The translations under genes and the position numbers were made by a program. This document shows, piece after piece, positions 1-6,772 of a stretch of DNA of 17,632 bases. The stretch comes from Bacteroidaceae bacterium (GTDB taxonomy: Bacteria; Bacteroidota; Bacteroidia; Bacteroidales; Bacteroidaceae): assembly GCA_017472905.1 (NCBI GenBank), contig JAFUNW010000085.1, positions 1-17,632 of the forward strand. Direction: 5' to 3'. The number at the start of each line of letters is the position of its first letter. The stretch's first letter is position 1. Under the pieces are notes generated by a model. That model was not told the origin of the DNA. It searched no databases and worked only from the letters and a program-made list of their open reading frames with translations.

Positions 1-44
1 AAGTACTGTCCTTTTTTCTATGTGGTATCTTAATACGCTCACAA

Positions 45-2006
45 TTAGGCATCAATATTTGCATAGGTAGCATTCTTCTCTATAAAATCACGGCGTGGAG
101 AAACATCGTCTCCCATCAACATTGAGAATATATAGTCGGCCTCTGCTGCATTTTCAATACTTACTTGTTTTAGAATGCGATTTTCCGGATTCATCGTGGT
201 CTCCCAAAGTTGTTCCGGATTCATCTCTCCCAAACCTTTATAACGCTGTGTATGAATGCCTCCCTCACTACCTCCACCATAACGTTCGATAAAGCGCATA
301 CGATCTTCTTCGGTATAACAGTATTCCTTTACCTTTCCTTTTGTACATAAATACAAGGGAGGATTGGCTATATACAAATGACCGTTTTGAATCAATTGCG
401 GCATATAACGATAGAAAAGAGTCATAACAAGTGTATCGATGTGACGACCGTCCACATCGGCATCGGTCATTATTATTACCTTGTTATATCGTATCTTCTC
501 TATATTGGCTTCCTTGCTATCTTCGCCTACACCGAAACGAACCCCCAAAGCTTGGATGATATTGTTAACTTCATCGCTTTCAAAAGCTTTGTGCCACATG
601 GCTTTTTCTACATTCAGAATCTTACCACGCAAAGGAAGAATGGCTTGAAATTCACGACTGCGTCCTTGCTTAGCCGAACCGCCTGCTGAATCACCCTCGA
701 CTAAAAAGAGTTCACAACGTTCCGGATCTTTTGAAGAACAGTCTGCCAATTTTCCCGGTAATCCTCCACCGCTCATCGGACTTTTACGCTGTACACTTTC
801 GCGAGCTTTGCGGGCTGCAATACGGGCTGTAGCTGCCAAGACTACTTTATCGACAATGACTTTAGCTTCTTTCGGATGTTCTTCCAAATAGTATGAGAGA
901 GCTTCTCCTACAGCCTGTTGAACGGCGCCCATTACTTCATTGTTTCCTAGCTTCGTCTTTGTTTGTCCTTCGAATTGGGGTTCAGCTACTTTTACGGAAA
1001 TAACTGCTATCAAACCTTCCCGAAAGTCTTCACCGGCAATCTCCACTTTTGCTTTTTCCAAGGCTTTGCTATCTTCTGCATACTTCTTCAACGTACGAGT
1101 CAATGCCATACGGAACCCGGCCTCATGTGTACCACCTTCTATCGTATTGATATTGTTTACATAGGAATGTAAATTCTCGCGATAGGAGGTATTATACATA
1201 ATCGCACATTCGATGGGTACGCCTTGTTTCTCCGTATTGATGTAAATCACATCGTCAATCAACTTATCGTATGAAGAATTCAAAAAGCGAACAAATTCTT
1301 TCAAGCCATCTTCGGAATAAAACACTTCTTGTCGGAAAGAACCGTCCTCCAGAAGTTCTCTACGATCGGTCAAGGTAATGGTAATTCCGGCATTCAAATA
1401 GGCAAGCTCACGCATACGGGCCTGCAAAATATTGTACTTATATTCTGTAACAGAGAAAATGGATGCGTCAGGCCAGAACTGTTGACGAGTACCCGTTATA
1501 TTACTTTCGCCTATAACCGTTACATCCGTCTGAGGCTTTCCGCATGAATATTCCTGTTGATAGATTTTTCCATTACGATAGACTTGTGAGACCATACGGG
1601 ATGATAGTGCATTCACACAGGATACTCCGACTCCATGCAAACCTCCGGAAACTTTATAGGAACCTTTGTCGAACTTACCTCCGGCATGAAGAACTGTCAT
1701 AACTACCTCCAACGCCGATTTATGTTCTTTCTCATGCATATCTACCGGAATACCGCGCCCGTTATCTTGCACTGTAATAGAATTATCTTCATTAATTGTA
1801 ACCTCTATACGGGTACAATAACCGGCTAAAGCCTCATCAATGGAGTTGTCTACGACTTCGTAAACCAAATGATGAAGTCCTTTTTCACTAATGTCTCCGA
1901 TATACATTGCAGGACGTTTACGTACGGCCTCCAATCCTTCCAATACTTGGATATTACTGGCTGAATAATCAGCCCCGCCATTCATTACCTGTTGCTCTTC
2001 AGTCAT
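45..2006 (-). CDS. gyrB: DNA gyrase subunit B
   Basis: ATPase subunit of type II topoisomerase. With GyrA it introduces negative supercoils into cytoplasmic DNA. The 653-residue protein has full family length. The GHKL ATPase domain shows E50/N54 (EVVDNSIDEA), DNGRGIP at 81-87 and GGLHGVG at 121-127. The transducer domain follows. The TOPRIM domain shows EGDSAGG with the catalytic Glu at 437, PLRGK near 458-462, and metal-binding Asp 515, 517 and 519 in DADVD. QRYKGLGEM at 587-595 marks the C-terminal end of the family. ATG at 2004-2006 is the start, and the stop is TAA at 45-47. The residue after DADVDG is Arg521, where I recall Ser or Ala in most homologues. A promoter candidate lies about 110 nt upstream. 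ParE is the main alternative, but the length and N-terminal sequence fit GyrB better. Confidence 0.96.
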   Translation of the reverse strand: MTEEQQVMNGGADYSASNIQVLEGLEAVRKRPAMYIGDISEKGLHHLVYEVVDNSIDEALAGYCTRIEVTINEDNSITVQDNGRGIPVDMHEKEHKSALEVVMTVLHAGGKFDKGSYKVSGGLHGVGVSCVNALSSRMVSQVYRNGKIYQQEYSCGKPQTDVTVIGESNITGTRQQFWPDASIFSVTEYKYNILQARMRELAYLNAGITITLTDRRELLEDGSFRQEVFYSEDGLKEFVRFLNSSYDKLIDDVIYINTEKQGVPIECAIMYNTSYRENLHSYVNNINTIEGGTHEAGFRMALTRTLKKYAEDSKALEKAKVEIAGEDFREGLIAVISVKVAEPQFEGQTKTKLGNNEVMGAVQQAVGEALSYYLEEHPKEAKVIVDKVVLAATARIAARKARESVQRKSPMSGGGLPGKLADCSSKDPERCELFLVEGDSAGGSAKQGRSREFQAILPLRGKILNVEKAMWHKAFESDEVNNIIQALGVRFGVGEDSKEANIEKIRYNKVIIMTDADVDGRHIDTLVMTLFYRYMPQLIQNGHLYIANPPLYLCTKGKVKEYCYTEEDRMRFIERYGGGSEGGIHTQRYKGLGEMNPEQLWETTMNPENRILKQVSIENAAEADYIFSMLMGDDVSPRRDFIEKNATYANIDA

Positions 2007-2052
2007 ATTCTTTTCATTTCGTTTATTCCAGTTATTTCAAAGCCTGCCTAAG

Positions 2053-2101
2053 CTCACTCTTGAAAATGTACGTCCATAAGTGAGGATGTTACACAAACAT
2101 C
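2053..2101 (-). promoter_or_regulatory. gyrB leader: two abutting hairpins
   Basis: Reading the minus strand from the predicted gyrB transcript start, GATGTT/AACATC (2085-2101, 6 bp, 5-nt loop) is followed with no gap by CTCACT/AGTGAG (2053-2084, 6 bp, 20-nt loop). The two helices could stack end to end in the untranslated leader. No T-tract follows, so they do not look like a terminator. Any regulatory role is inference, and a short chance fold is possible. Confidence 0.35.
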
Positions 2102-2113
2102 ACAGAAAGCGAA

Positions 2114-2145
2114 CAAAAGTACAAAAAACATGCAATATAAACAAG
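2114..2145 (-). promoter_or_regulatory. gyrB promoter (Bacteroidota type)
   Basis: On the minus strand, TACTTTTG (2114-2121) matches the Bacteroidota -7 consensus TAnnTTTG. Exactly 20 nt upstream is CTTG (2142-2145), one mismatch from the -33 TTTG. Transcription should begin near 2108, giving a leader of about 100 nt before the gyrB ATG. The site lies between the rpsT terminator and gyrB, so gyrB probably has its own transcript. Confidence 0.65.
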
Positions 2146-2193
2146 AAAAAAGCAACTGTTTTTTAAAAGCATTCAACAAAAAAAAAGCATATA

Positions 2194-2227
2194 AAACAAA
2201 AAGGCCACACTCAATGAGTGCAGCCTT
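2194..2227 (-). terminator. rpsT rho-independent terminator
   Basis: On the minus strand a 12-bp stem with two G-T pairs (2216-2227 with 2201-2212) closes a 3-nt loop, and is followed by TTTTTG and further T's. It lies 43 nt past the rpsT stop and ends the tRNA-Glu/rpsT transcript before the gyrB promoter. Confidence 0.85.
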
Positions 2228-2270
2228 TAAAGGTATAGCTATAACTATCTAATTCATTACTAAAATTACA

Positions 2271-2525
2271 TTAAGCCAGCTTGTTTATATGAGCAGCCAA
2301 CTTAGACTTCAAATTAGACGCCTTGTTCTTGTGTATAAGATTTGTTTTAGCCAACTTATCCAACATCTTTTGAACTCTAGGATACAACGCCAACGCTTCA
2401 GACTTATCTGTAGTTGCACGCAATTTACGCACTGCATTACGCATTGTTTTTCCATAATATCTATTATGAAGACGTCTTTTTTCTTCTTGTCTGATTCTCT
2501 TGATTGATGATTCATGATTTGCCAT
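2271..2525 (-). CDS. rpsT: 30S ribosomal protein S20
   Basis: Primary 16S-rRNA-binding protein of the small ribosomal subunit. The 84-residue, strongly basic, all-helical sequence has the usual S20 layout: an N-terminal MANHESSIKRIRQ, then a run rich in Arg and Lys, and a C-terminal helix with HKNKASNLKSKLA. The length is normal for the family. ATG at 2523-2525 is preceded by AAAGGA about 9 nt upstream, one of the clearer Shine-Dalgarno-like sites in the window. The gene starts 41 nt after the tRNA-Glu 3' end, with no promoter or terminator visible between them, so I infer a shared transcript. A strong hairpin terminator follows the gene. Confidence 0.97.
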   Translation of the reverse strand: MANHESSIKRIRQEEKRRLHNRYYGKTMRNAVRKLRATTDKSEALALYPRVQKMLDKLAKTNLIHKNKASNLKSKLAAHINKLA

Positions 2526-2566
2526 CTCGACTAATCCTTTAATGTATGTTTTTACTATTTTACTTG

Positions 2567-2638
2567 TAGCCCGTAGGAGAGTCGAACTCCTCTTTAGAGA
2601 ATGAAAATCTCTCGTCCTAACCGATAGACGAACGGGCC
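2567..2638 (-). tRNA. tRNA-Glu (anticodon UUC)
   Basis: A complete 72-nt cloverleaf folds on the minus strand. The acceptor stem is GGCCCGT/ACGGGCT with a G1-U72 wobble, and the discriminator is A. The D arm has a GTCT/GGAC stem and contains GGTTA. The anticodon stem AGAGA/TCTCT closes the loop TTTTCAT, giving anticodon TTC. The variable loop is 4 nt. The T arm is AGGAG/CTCCT with loop TTCGACT. CCA is not encoded, so the end must be added after transcription. It appears to be the first gene of a transcript that also carries rpsT. Confidence 0.97.
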
Positions 2639-2689
2639 ATCATACTACTTTCGCAGTTTTTTTATGAGCTTTATTTCTCAAATGCGGTG

Positions 2690-2720
2690 CAAAGGTACGG
2701 ACTATTTCTGAATCTACAAA
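2690..2720 (-). promoter_or_regulatory. tRNA-Glu/rpsT promoter (Bacteroidota type)
   Basis: On the minus strand, TTTG (2717-2720), a 19-nt spacer and TACCTTTG (2690-2697) match the Bacteroidota primary-sigma consensus exactly. The start point should lie near 2683, about 45 nt before the tRNA. The surrounding 2700-2760 stretch is very A/T-rich. No other promoter is visible before rpsT. Confidence 0.8.
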
Positions 2721-2841
2721 ACAAATCCGTCTTTTTTTTATAACTTTTTTCATTTTCCTCAAAAAGAGAAGAATTATACGCCTTAAAATCAACGATTTAG
2801 GTACATACATTTTTATTATCCCCGAATTCTTGGTCCGATTG

Positions 2842-2872
2842 GTTCATAATCGAAAGATTTTTTTTAATTTTG
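2842..2872 (+). promoter_or_regulatory. recO promoter candidate
   Basis: TAATTTTG at 2865-2872 matches the -7 consensus TAnnTTTG on the plus strand, and transcription would start near 2879, shortly before the recO ATG. No good -33 TTTG is present. ATTG/TTGG around 2838-2842 sits at 22-23 nt, slightly too far. It is therefore weaker than the divergent tRNA promoter, which suits a low-level repair gene. Confidence 0.5.
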
Positions 2873-2902
2873 TACGCCATAAAGATTTAAGAATTAGATG
2901 TT

Positions 2903-3631
2903 ATGAACCTAAAATGTACAGCTATCATTCTCCGTCTTATAAAATATACGGATCATCAGGATATTTTAGAGGTATACGCGCGTGAGCGTGGACGGCTGTC
3001 CGTTTTGGTGAAACATCGGGCTGAGCGCAAAAGCACATACAGGAGCAGTATATTTCGTCCGTTGAACATTGTGGCGTTGGAAATTGCCATCTCTGCCAGG
3101 TCCGGACTAAGCAAACTGATATCGGCAGAAAGCGTATATCCGTTTCATCAACTTCAAATGGATGTATATAAATCAAGCATCTGCATGTTCTTATGCGAAT
3201 GCCTGTATCATGCCGTGCGCGAAGAAACGGATAACCAACCGTTGTTCGATTATCTGGAAACTTCGCTTAAATGGTTGGAACAGGCCGGACGAAAGCAAAC
3301 GGCCAACTTTCACATTGTATTTTTAATGCGGCTTACCCGTTTTATCGGTATCTATCCGAATTTGGAAGGATATAAAAAAGGAGTATGGTTCGACATGAAT
3401 GAATCGAGCTATACTCCTCGGAAACCTTGGAAAGGCTCATATCTTGAACCTTCGGAAGCTGCCTGGTTGCCATTGTTATCCCGAATGAACTATTACAATC
3501 TTCATCGATTCAAGTTGAGCCGAAACGGGCGCGTAAGAATTTTGGAACTATTGATTCTTTATTATCGGATTCATTTGCCGGGATTTCCCATGCCACAATC
3601 TTTTTCTATATTGCAGGAACTGTTTGAATAG
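2903..3631 (+). CDS. recO: DNA repair protein RecO
   Basis: Recombination mediator of the RecFOR pathway. It binds single-stranded DNA, works with RecR to load RecA at gaps, and can anneal strands. The 242-residue protein has the family layout. An N-terminal OB-fold (about 1-80) opens with CTAIILRLIKYTDHQDILEVYARERGR, a typical RecO start. A helical C-terminal domain follows, with a Cys/Leu-rich helix around 90-105. No four-Cys zinc site, as found in some RecO proteins, is present. ATG at 2903 is used. The ATG at 2898 is in another frame. It is the only rightward gene, divergent from tRNA-Glu and convergent with ftsZ, so it stands outside the division operon. Confidence 0.93.
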   Translation: MNLKCTAIILRLIKYTDHQDILEVYARERGRLSVLVKHRAERKSTYRSSIFRPLNIVALEIAISARSGLSKLISAESVYPFHQLQMDVYKSSICMFLCECLYHAVREETDNQPLFDYLETSLKWLEQAGRKQTANFHIVFLMRLTRFIGIYPNLEGYKKGVWFDMNESSYTPRKPWKGSYLEPSEAAWLPLLSRMNYYNLHRFKLSRNGRVRILELLILYYRIHLPGFPMPQSFSILQELFE

Positions 3632-3744
3632 ACCGTCTCAACTTTGCTATGAATAAACCAAACCGGTATGAATCAAAAACAACCTGCTTGATAAAATCCC
3701 AATCAAAGTAAATGAAACTATCGCTTTTTACCGAAAGATACAAC

Positions 3745-3783
3745 AAAAAAAGAGCCAAGGAAAAGGTTAGGCCTTGACTCTTT
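3745..3783. terminator. Bidirectional terminator between ftsZ and recO
   Basis: A 12-bp stem (3749-3760 with 3772-3783, one G-T pair when read on the minus strand) closes an 11-nt loop. On the minus strand GAGTCAAGG...CCTTGGCTC runs into seven T's (3745-3751), a strong end for the ftsZ transcript. On the plus strand the stem ends in TTTAAATT, a weaker end for recO. Apart from this hairpin I see nothing in 3632-3831. Confidence 0.8.
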
Positions 3784-3831
3784 AAATTCAAATTCTAAAC
3801 ACCTACGAAATGCCTAGAAATATAACACTGA

Positions 3832-5148
3832 TTAGAACAATATTTTTTGCGTTAGCTGTGCTGAATTATTTTCCGAATTAGTGTTTACCGGAATAATATT
3901 CCGATAGTTCTCAAGCGCTGCAAGCTCTTGATGTGTACGCCGATAGGCTGGTGATGCTTCGAGGGCCGCAATCAACTCGGCATTGTCCAAATCTTCATCC
4001 TGAAACAGAAAACAAGGTACAGCACGCCGAGAGGAAAAACCTCCACTTGGACCATAATAGCGCTCTACAATAGAGCGATTTTCCTCTTCGCGCCGCAAAC
4101 GCTCGCGCTCTTCGGCCTCGGAAACAAGGCGTTTCTCTTCTGCAAGTGAAGCTTCCATGCCGGGTATATCAGACATGCCGAAGCCCGTAGCCAGTACCGT
4201 AATTTTCACGCCATCGGTCAAAGAAGCATCTTTAGCCAATCCCCAAATAACCTCAATGTCGGCTTTTCGGAACTTATCCATAAACTTATTCAATTCGTCA
4301 AGCTCTTCAACTATCAGCGGACTAGAAACACTTTGATAGATATTGAAGAGGATTTTGCGGGAATTGTAAATGTCGTTATCGTTCAAAAGCGGAGAATTCA
4401 GAGCATTATGAATTGCAGCTTCGAGACGCCTTTCTCCGGTACCGATACCGTAGCTCATAATTGCTACGCCGCCATCTTTGAGCACCTTGCTAACATCGCG
4501 AAAATCAAGGTTAATGATACCCTCGATGGTAATAATCTCGGCAATGCTGCGTGTGGCAGTAGTCAAAGTTTCGTCTACGATACGAAAACCCTCTTCTACA
4601 GGCAAGCCGGGATGTACTTCGATAAGCCGTTGGTTATTTACGACCAATAAAGCATCTACGTTCCGAGAAATCTCTTCAACACCTTTCAGGGCTTGTATTA
4701 TTTTATCCTGACATTCAAAGCGGAAAGGGATGGTGACAATGCCCACCGTAAGTTTCCCCATTTCCTTAGCTATCCGGGCTACAACCGGAGCTGCCCCTGT
4801 ACCGGTACCTCCACCCATGCCGGCTGTAATGAAAACCATTTGCGTCTCGTCCTGAAAAAGATTTCGAAGTTCTTCAATACTCTCTTCGGCAGCCATTCGA
4901 GCTACGTTTGGGTCGTTTCCTGCTCCCAGTCCCTTGGTTGTTTCGCGCCCGAGTTGTATTTTTACAGGTATGTCTGAGCCCATCAATGCTTGTCGGTCGG
5001 TATTACACAAAACAAATGTAACATCATAAATACCCTCTTTATACATGTTTTTAACAGCATTACTTCCGCCGCCACCTACACCCACAACTTTGATAATGCT
5101 GGGAGTTTTTGTAGGAAGATCAAAATTATCTAGTATTTTCGTTGTCAT
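3832..5148 (-). CDS. ftsZ: Cell division protein FtsZ
   Basis: Tubulin-like GTPase that polymerises into the cytoplasmic ring at midcell and organises septal wall synthesis. The GTPase core shows GGGGSNAV at 25-32, NTDRQAL near 49-55, the tubulin signature GMGGGTGTGAAP at 110-121, and the catalytic T7 loop NLDFRD at 213-218. Residues 335-360 form a highly charged Glu/Arg helix. The tail departs from the enterobacterial pattern: the expected terminal DIPxFLR-type peptide is replaced by FLF...DEDLDN at 380-389 and SPAYRR at 399-404, about 35 residues before the C-terminus. I recall similar tails in other Bacteroidota. The 438 residues are somewhat longer than E. coli FtsZ. It is the last gene of the dcw cluster. 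ATG at 5146-5148 has an A-rich upstream and no clear Shine-Dalgarno. Confidence 0.98.
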   Translation of the reverse strand: MTTKILDNFDLPTKTPSIIKVVGVGGGGSNAVKNMYKEGIYDVTFVLCNTDRQALMGSDIPVKIQLGRETTKGLGAGNDPNVARMAAEESIEELRNLFQDETQMVFITAGMGGGTGTGAAPVVARIAKEMGKLTVGIVTIPFRFECQDKIIQALKGVEEISRNVDALLVVNNQRLIEVHPGLPVEEGFRIVDETLTTATRSIAEIITIEGIINLDFRDVSKVLKDGGVAIMSYGIGTGERRLEAAIHNALNSPLLNDNDIYNSRKILFNIYQSVSSPLIVEELDELNKFMDKFRKADIEVIWGLAKDASLTDGVKITVLATGFGMSDIPGMEASLAEEKRLVSEAEERERLRREEENRSIVERYYGPSGGFSSRRAVPCFLFQDEDLDNAELIAALEASPAYRRTHQELAALENYRNIIPVNTNSENNSAQLTQKILF

Positions 5149-5171
5149 TTATATCGTTTTTTAAGTTTCAT
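5145..5171 (-). other. Eight-codon ORF between ftsA and ftsZ
   Basis: Between the ftsA stop and the ftsZ start lies ATG-AAA-CTT-AAA-AAA-CGA-TAT-AAA-TGA, encoding MKLKKRYK. Its TGA overlaps the ftsZ ATG as ATGA. It could couple translation of ftsZ to ribosomes arriving from ftsA, or be chance in an A-rich leader. No ribosome-binding site for it is obvious. Confidence 0.2.
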
Positions 5172-5176
5172 AAACT

Positions 5177-6772
5177 TCAGTGTTCATCTCTATACTCTTC
5201 TTCATCTGAGAATGCCGCTTTTGCCCAAACAGTAATTTTTTCTCCTAACCGATGCATAAAATCATCTCTTTTCCGTTCTTTTTCCTTTTCCTTGTTCTTA
5301 CGTTTTTCGGCTTCGGCATTTTTCTCTTCCTGAGCTTTGCGTTCTAGCGCTTCACGTCTTTTTCTTTCAGCCTCTTCCTCTTCTTGATTCTCTTTGTTTT
5401 GTTCCTGAGTGTAAGCTATATTCTGAATCGTAGGCTCTGTTGCTGTCTGTTCTTTGTTATCGTCTTCAGCCTGTCGGCCGGCCAGCATAACATCTGCTTC
5501 ACGTTTTTCAGCTTCACATACCTCTTCTACACTTCCTCCGGTTTCGGAGAAATTGAGTTGACCGGTCACAGCTCTTTGTTCTTCTTCCGCAGTTCGAGGT
5601 ACTTTCGTGTCAGGCACTCCGCAATCTTCCTCTCCCGCCATCAACAAACCCAACAATGATCCGGAGCAAGCATCGGCAGCAGGAAATCCCCTGTGACTGC
5701 CATGCACGACTATGGGAGGTGTCGGCAATGTACGAACTTTCTCTATACCCGTTTTATGAATAAATGCTTCAACCAAGCCACGCATATTGGAGGAGCCACC
5801 CGTAAGAATTATCCCGGAAAGCAGTTTATCGTCAAGTCCGCATAGGCGTACCTGATGCCACACATTGACAATAATCTCTTCAAAGCGGGCAGAAACCGCT
5901 TCGTTCAATTTTTGCAAACTGACACTGCGCCGATCGCCAAAGGTTATTGCCATATCATCTGAAGAATCGCTACCATCCGTAAAGAAGAAAGCCGAAGCAC
6001 GTGTTTTTTTTAATTCTTCTGCTTCGCGATCTTCTATTTGCAGGCTGCAAATATCTTTCGTAACATTGTTTCCGCCTAAAGGAAGAACAACCAAATGGCG
6101 CAAAATTGAATCTTTATGTACTTGAACTGTAGTCGTATCAGCCCCCAAGTCTACCAAAACACAACCGGAACGCCGCTCACTCTCTGTCAACGCTACGTTA
6201 GCCATAACACCCGGAGTGACGAAATAACCTGCTATTTCAATGGCTGCCTGCGCAAAGCTACGTTCTATTTTATGTTTTACCGAAGCACGGGCTACGACAT
6301 TCAGGAAACGTCCTTCGATATAGTTTCCTAACATTCCGACCGGATCAGCCTGCATATCACCACCTACACGATATTCCTGCGGAATAACATCTAATATAGT
6401 CAAGTCTGCCGCAAGGCCGTCTTCGCGATCTGCAGCTATCAGTTCTTCTACTAAAGAAGTTGTAATCGGAGTATCTTCATCCAAATGGCGCGTAACAGAA
6501 TGACGTACTGTCCGCAAAGATTGTCCGCTTACCCCTACATAAACTTTCGCTATGGAGGTATTTAATGTTGCCTCTAACTTATTTATAATAGAAGTCAAAG
6601 CTGAAGCTGCCTTATCTATATTATAGATTACTCCCTTACGAATACAAGATGATGCATCTTCATAGGCATAAGCCAATATCTGAAGAGAACCATCTACGTT
6701 CTTTCTTCCGGCAAGGCCCGAAATTTTAGTCGAGCCAAGCTCTATCACCACCATAAAATCTTTTACTCCCAT
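5177..6772 (-). CDS. ftsA: Cell division protein FtsA
   Basis: Actin-like ATPase that tethers FtsZ filaments to the inner membrane and signals to septal synthesis. The fold is visible as the N-terminal phosphate loop ELGSTKISGLAG (11-22), the second phosphate motif LVDLGADTTTV (206-216) and the adenosine motif GIILTGGSSNMRG (320-332). The FtsA-specific 1C subdomain lies roughly at 75-165. At 531 residues it is about 110 longer than E. coli FtsA. The extra is a low-complexity Glu/Lys/Arg tail, densest at 455-505 and probably coiled coil or extended helix. It is followed by DFMHRLGEKITVWAKAAF (504-521), an amphipathic helix likely to be the membrane anchor. The start ATG (6770-6772) overlaps the ftsQ end by 10 nt. 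Met7 is an alternative start. Confidence 0.96.
   Translation of the reverse strand: MGVKDFMVVIELGSTKISGLAGRKNVDGSLQILAYAYEDASSCIRKGVIYNIDKAASALTSIINKLEATLNTSIAKVYVGVSGQSLRTVRHSVTRHLDEDTPITTSLVEELIAADREDGLAADLTILDVIPQEYRVGGDMQADPVGMLGNYIEGRFLNVVARASVKHKIERSFAQAAIEIAGYFVTPGVMANVALTESERRSGCVLVDLGADTTTVQVHKDSILRHLVVLPLGGNNVTKDICSLQIEDREAEELKKTRASAFFFTDGSDSSDDMAITFGDRRSVSLQKLNEAVSARFEEIIVNVWHQVRLCGLDDKLLSGIILTGGSSNMRGLVEAFIHKTGIEKVRTLPTPPIVVHGSHRGFPAADACSGSLLGLLMAGEEDCGVPDTKVPRTAEEEQRAVTGQLNFSETGGSVEEVCEAEKREADVMLAGRQAEDDNKEQTATEPTIQNIAYTQEQNKENQEEEEAERKRREALERKAQEEKNAEAEKRKNKEKEKERKRDDFMHRLGEKITVWAKAAFSDEEEYRDEH

Noticed and set aside
2639..2902. Possible replication origin near gyrB/recO
   Set aside because: The region is A/T-rich, but I saw no cluster of DnaA-box-like sites and no dnaA, dnaN or recF nearby. 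The A/T content is explained by two divergent promoters.
3606..3791. 61-residue leftward ORF between recO and ftsZ
   Set aside because: It spans the terminator hairpin and the recO end, resembles no known family, and has no promoter or ribosome-binding site.
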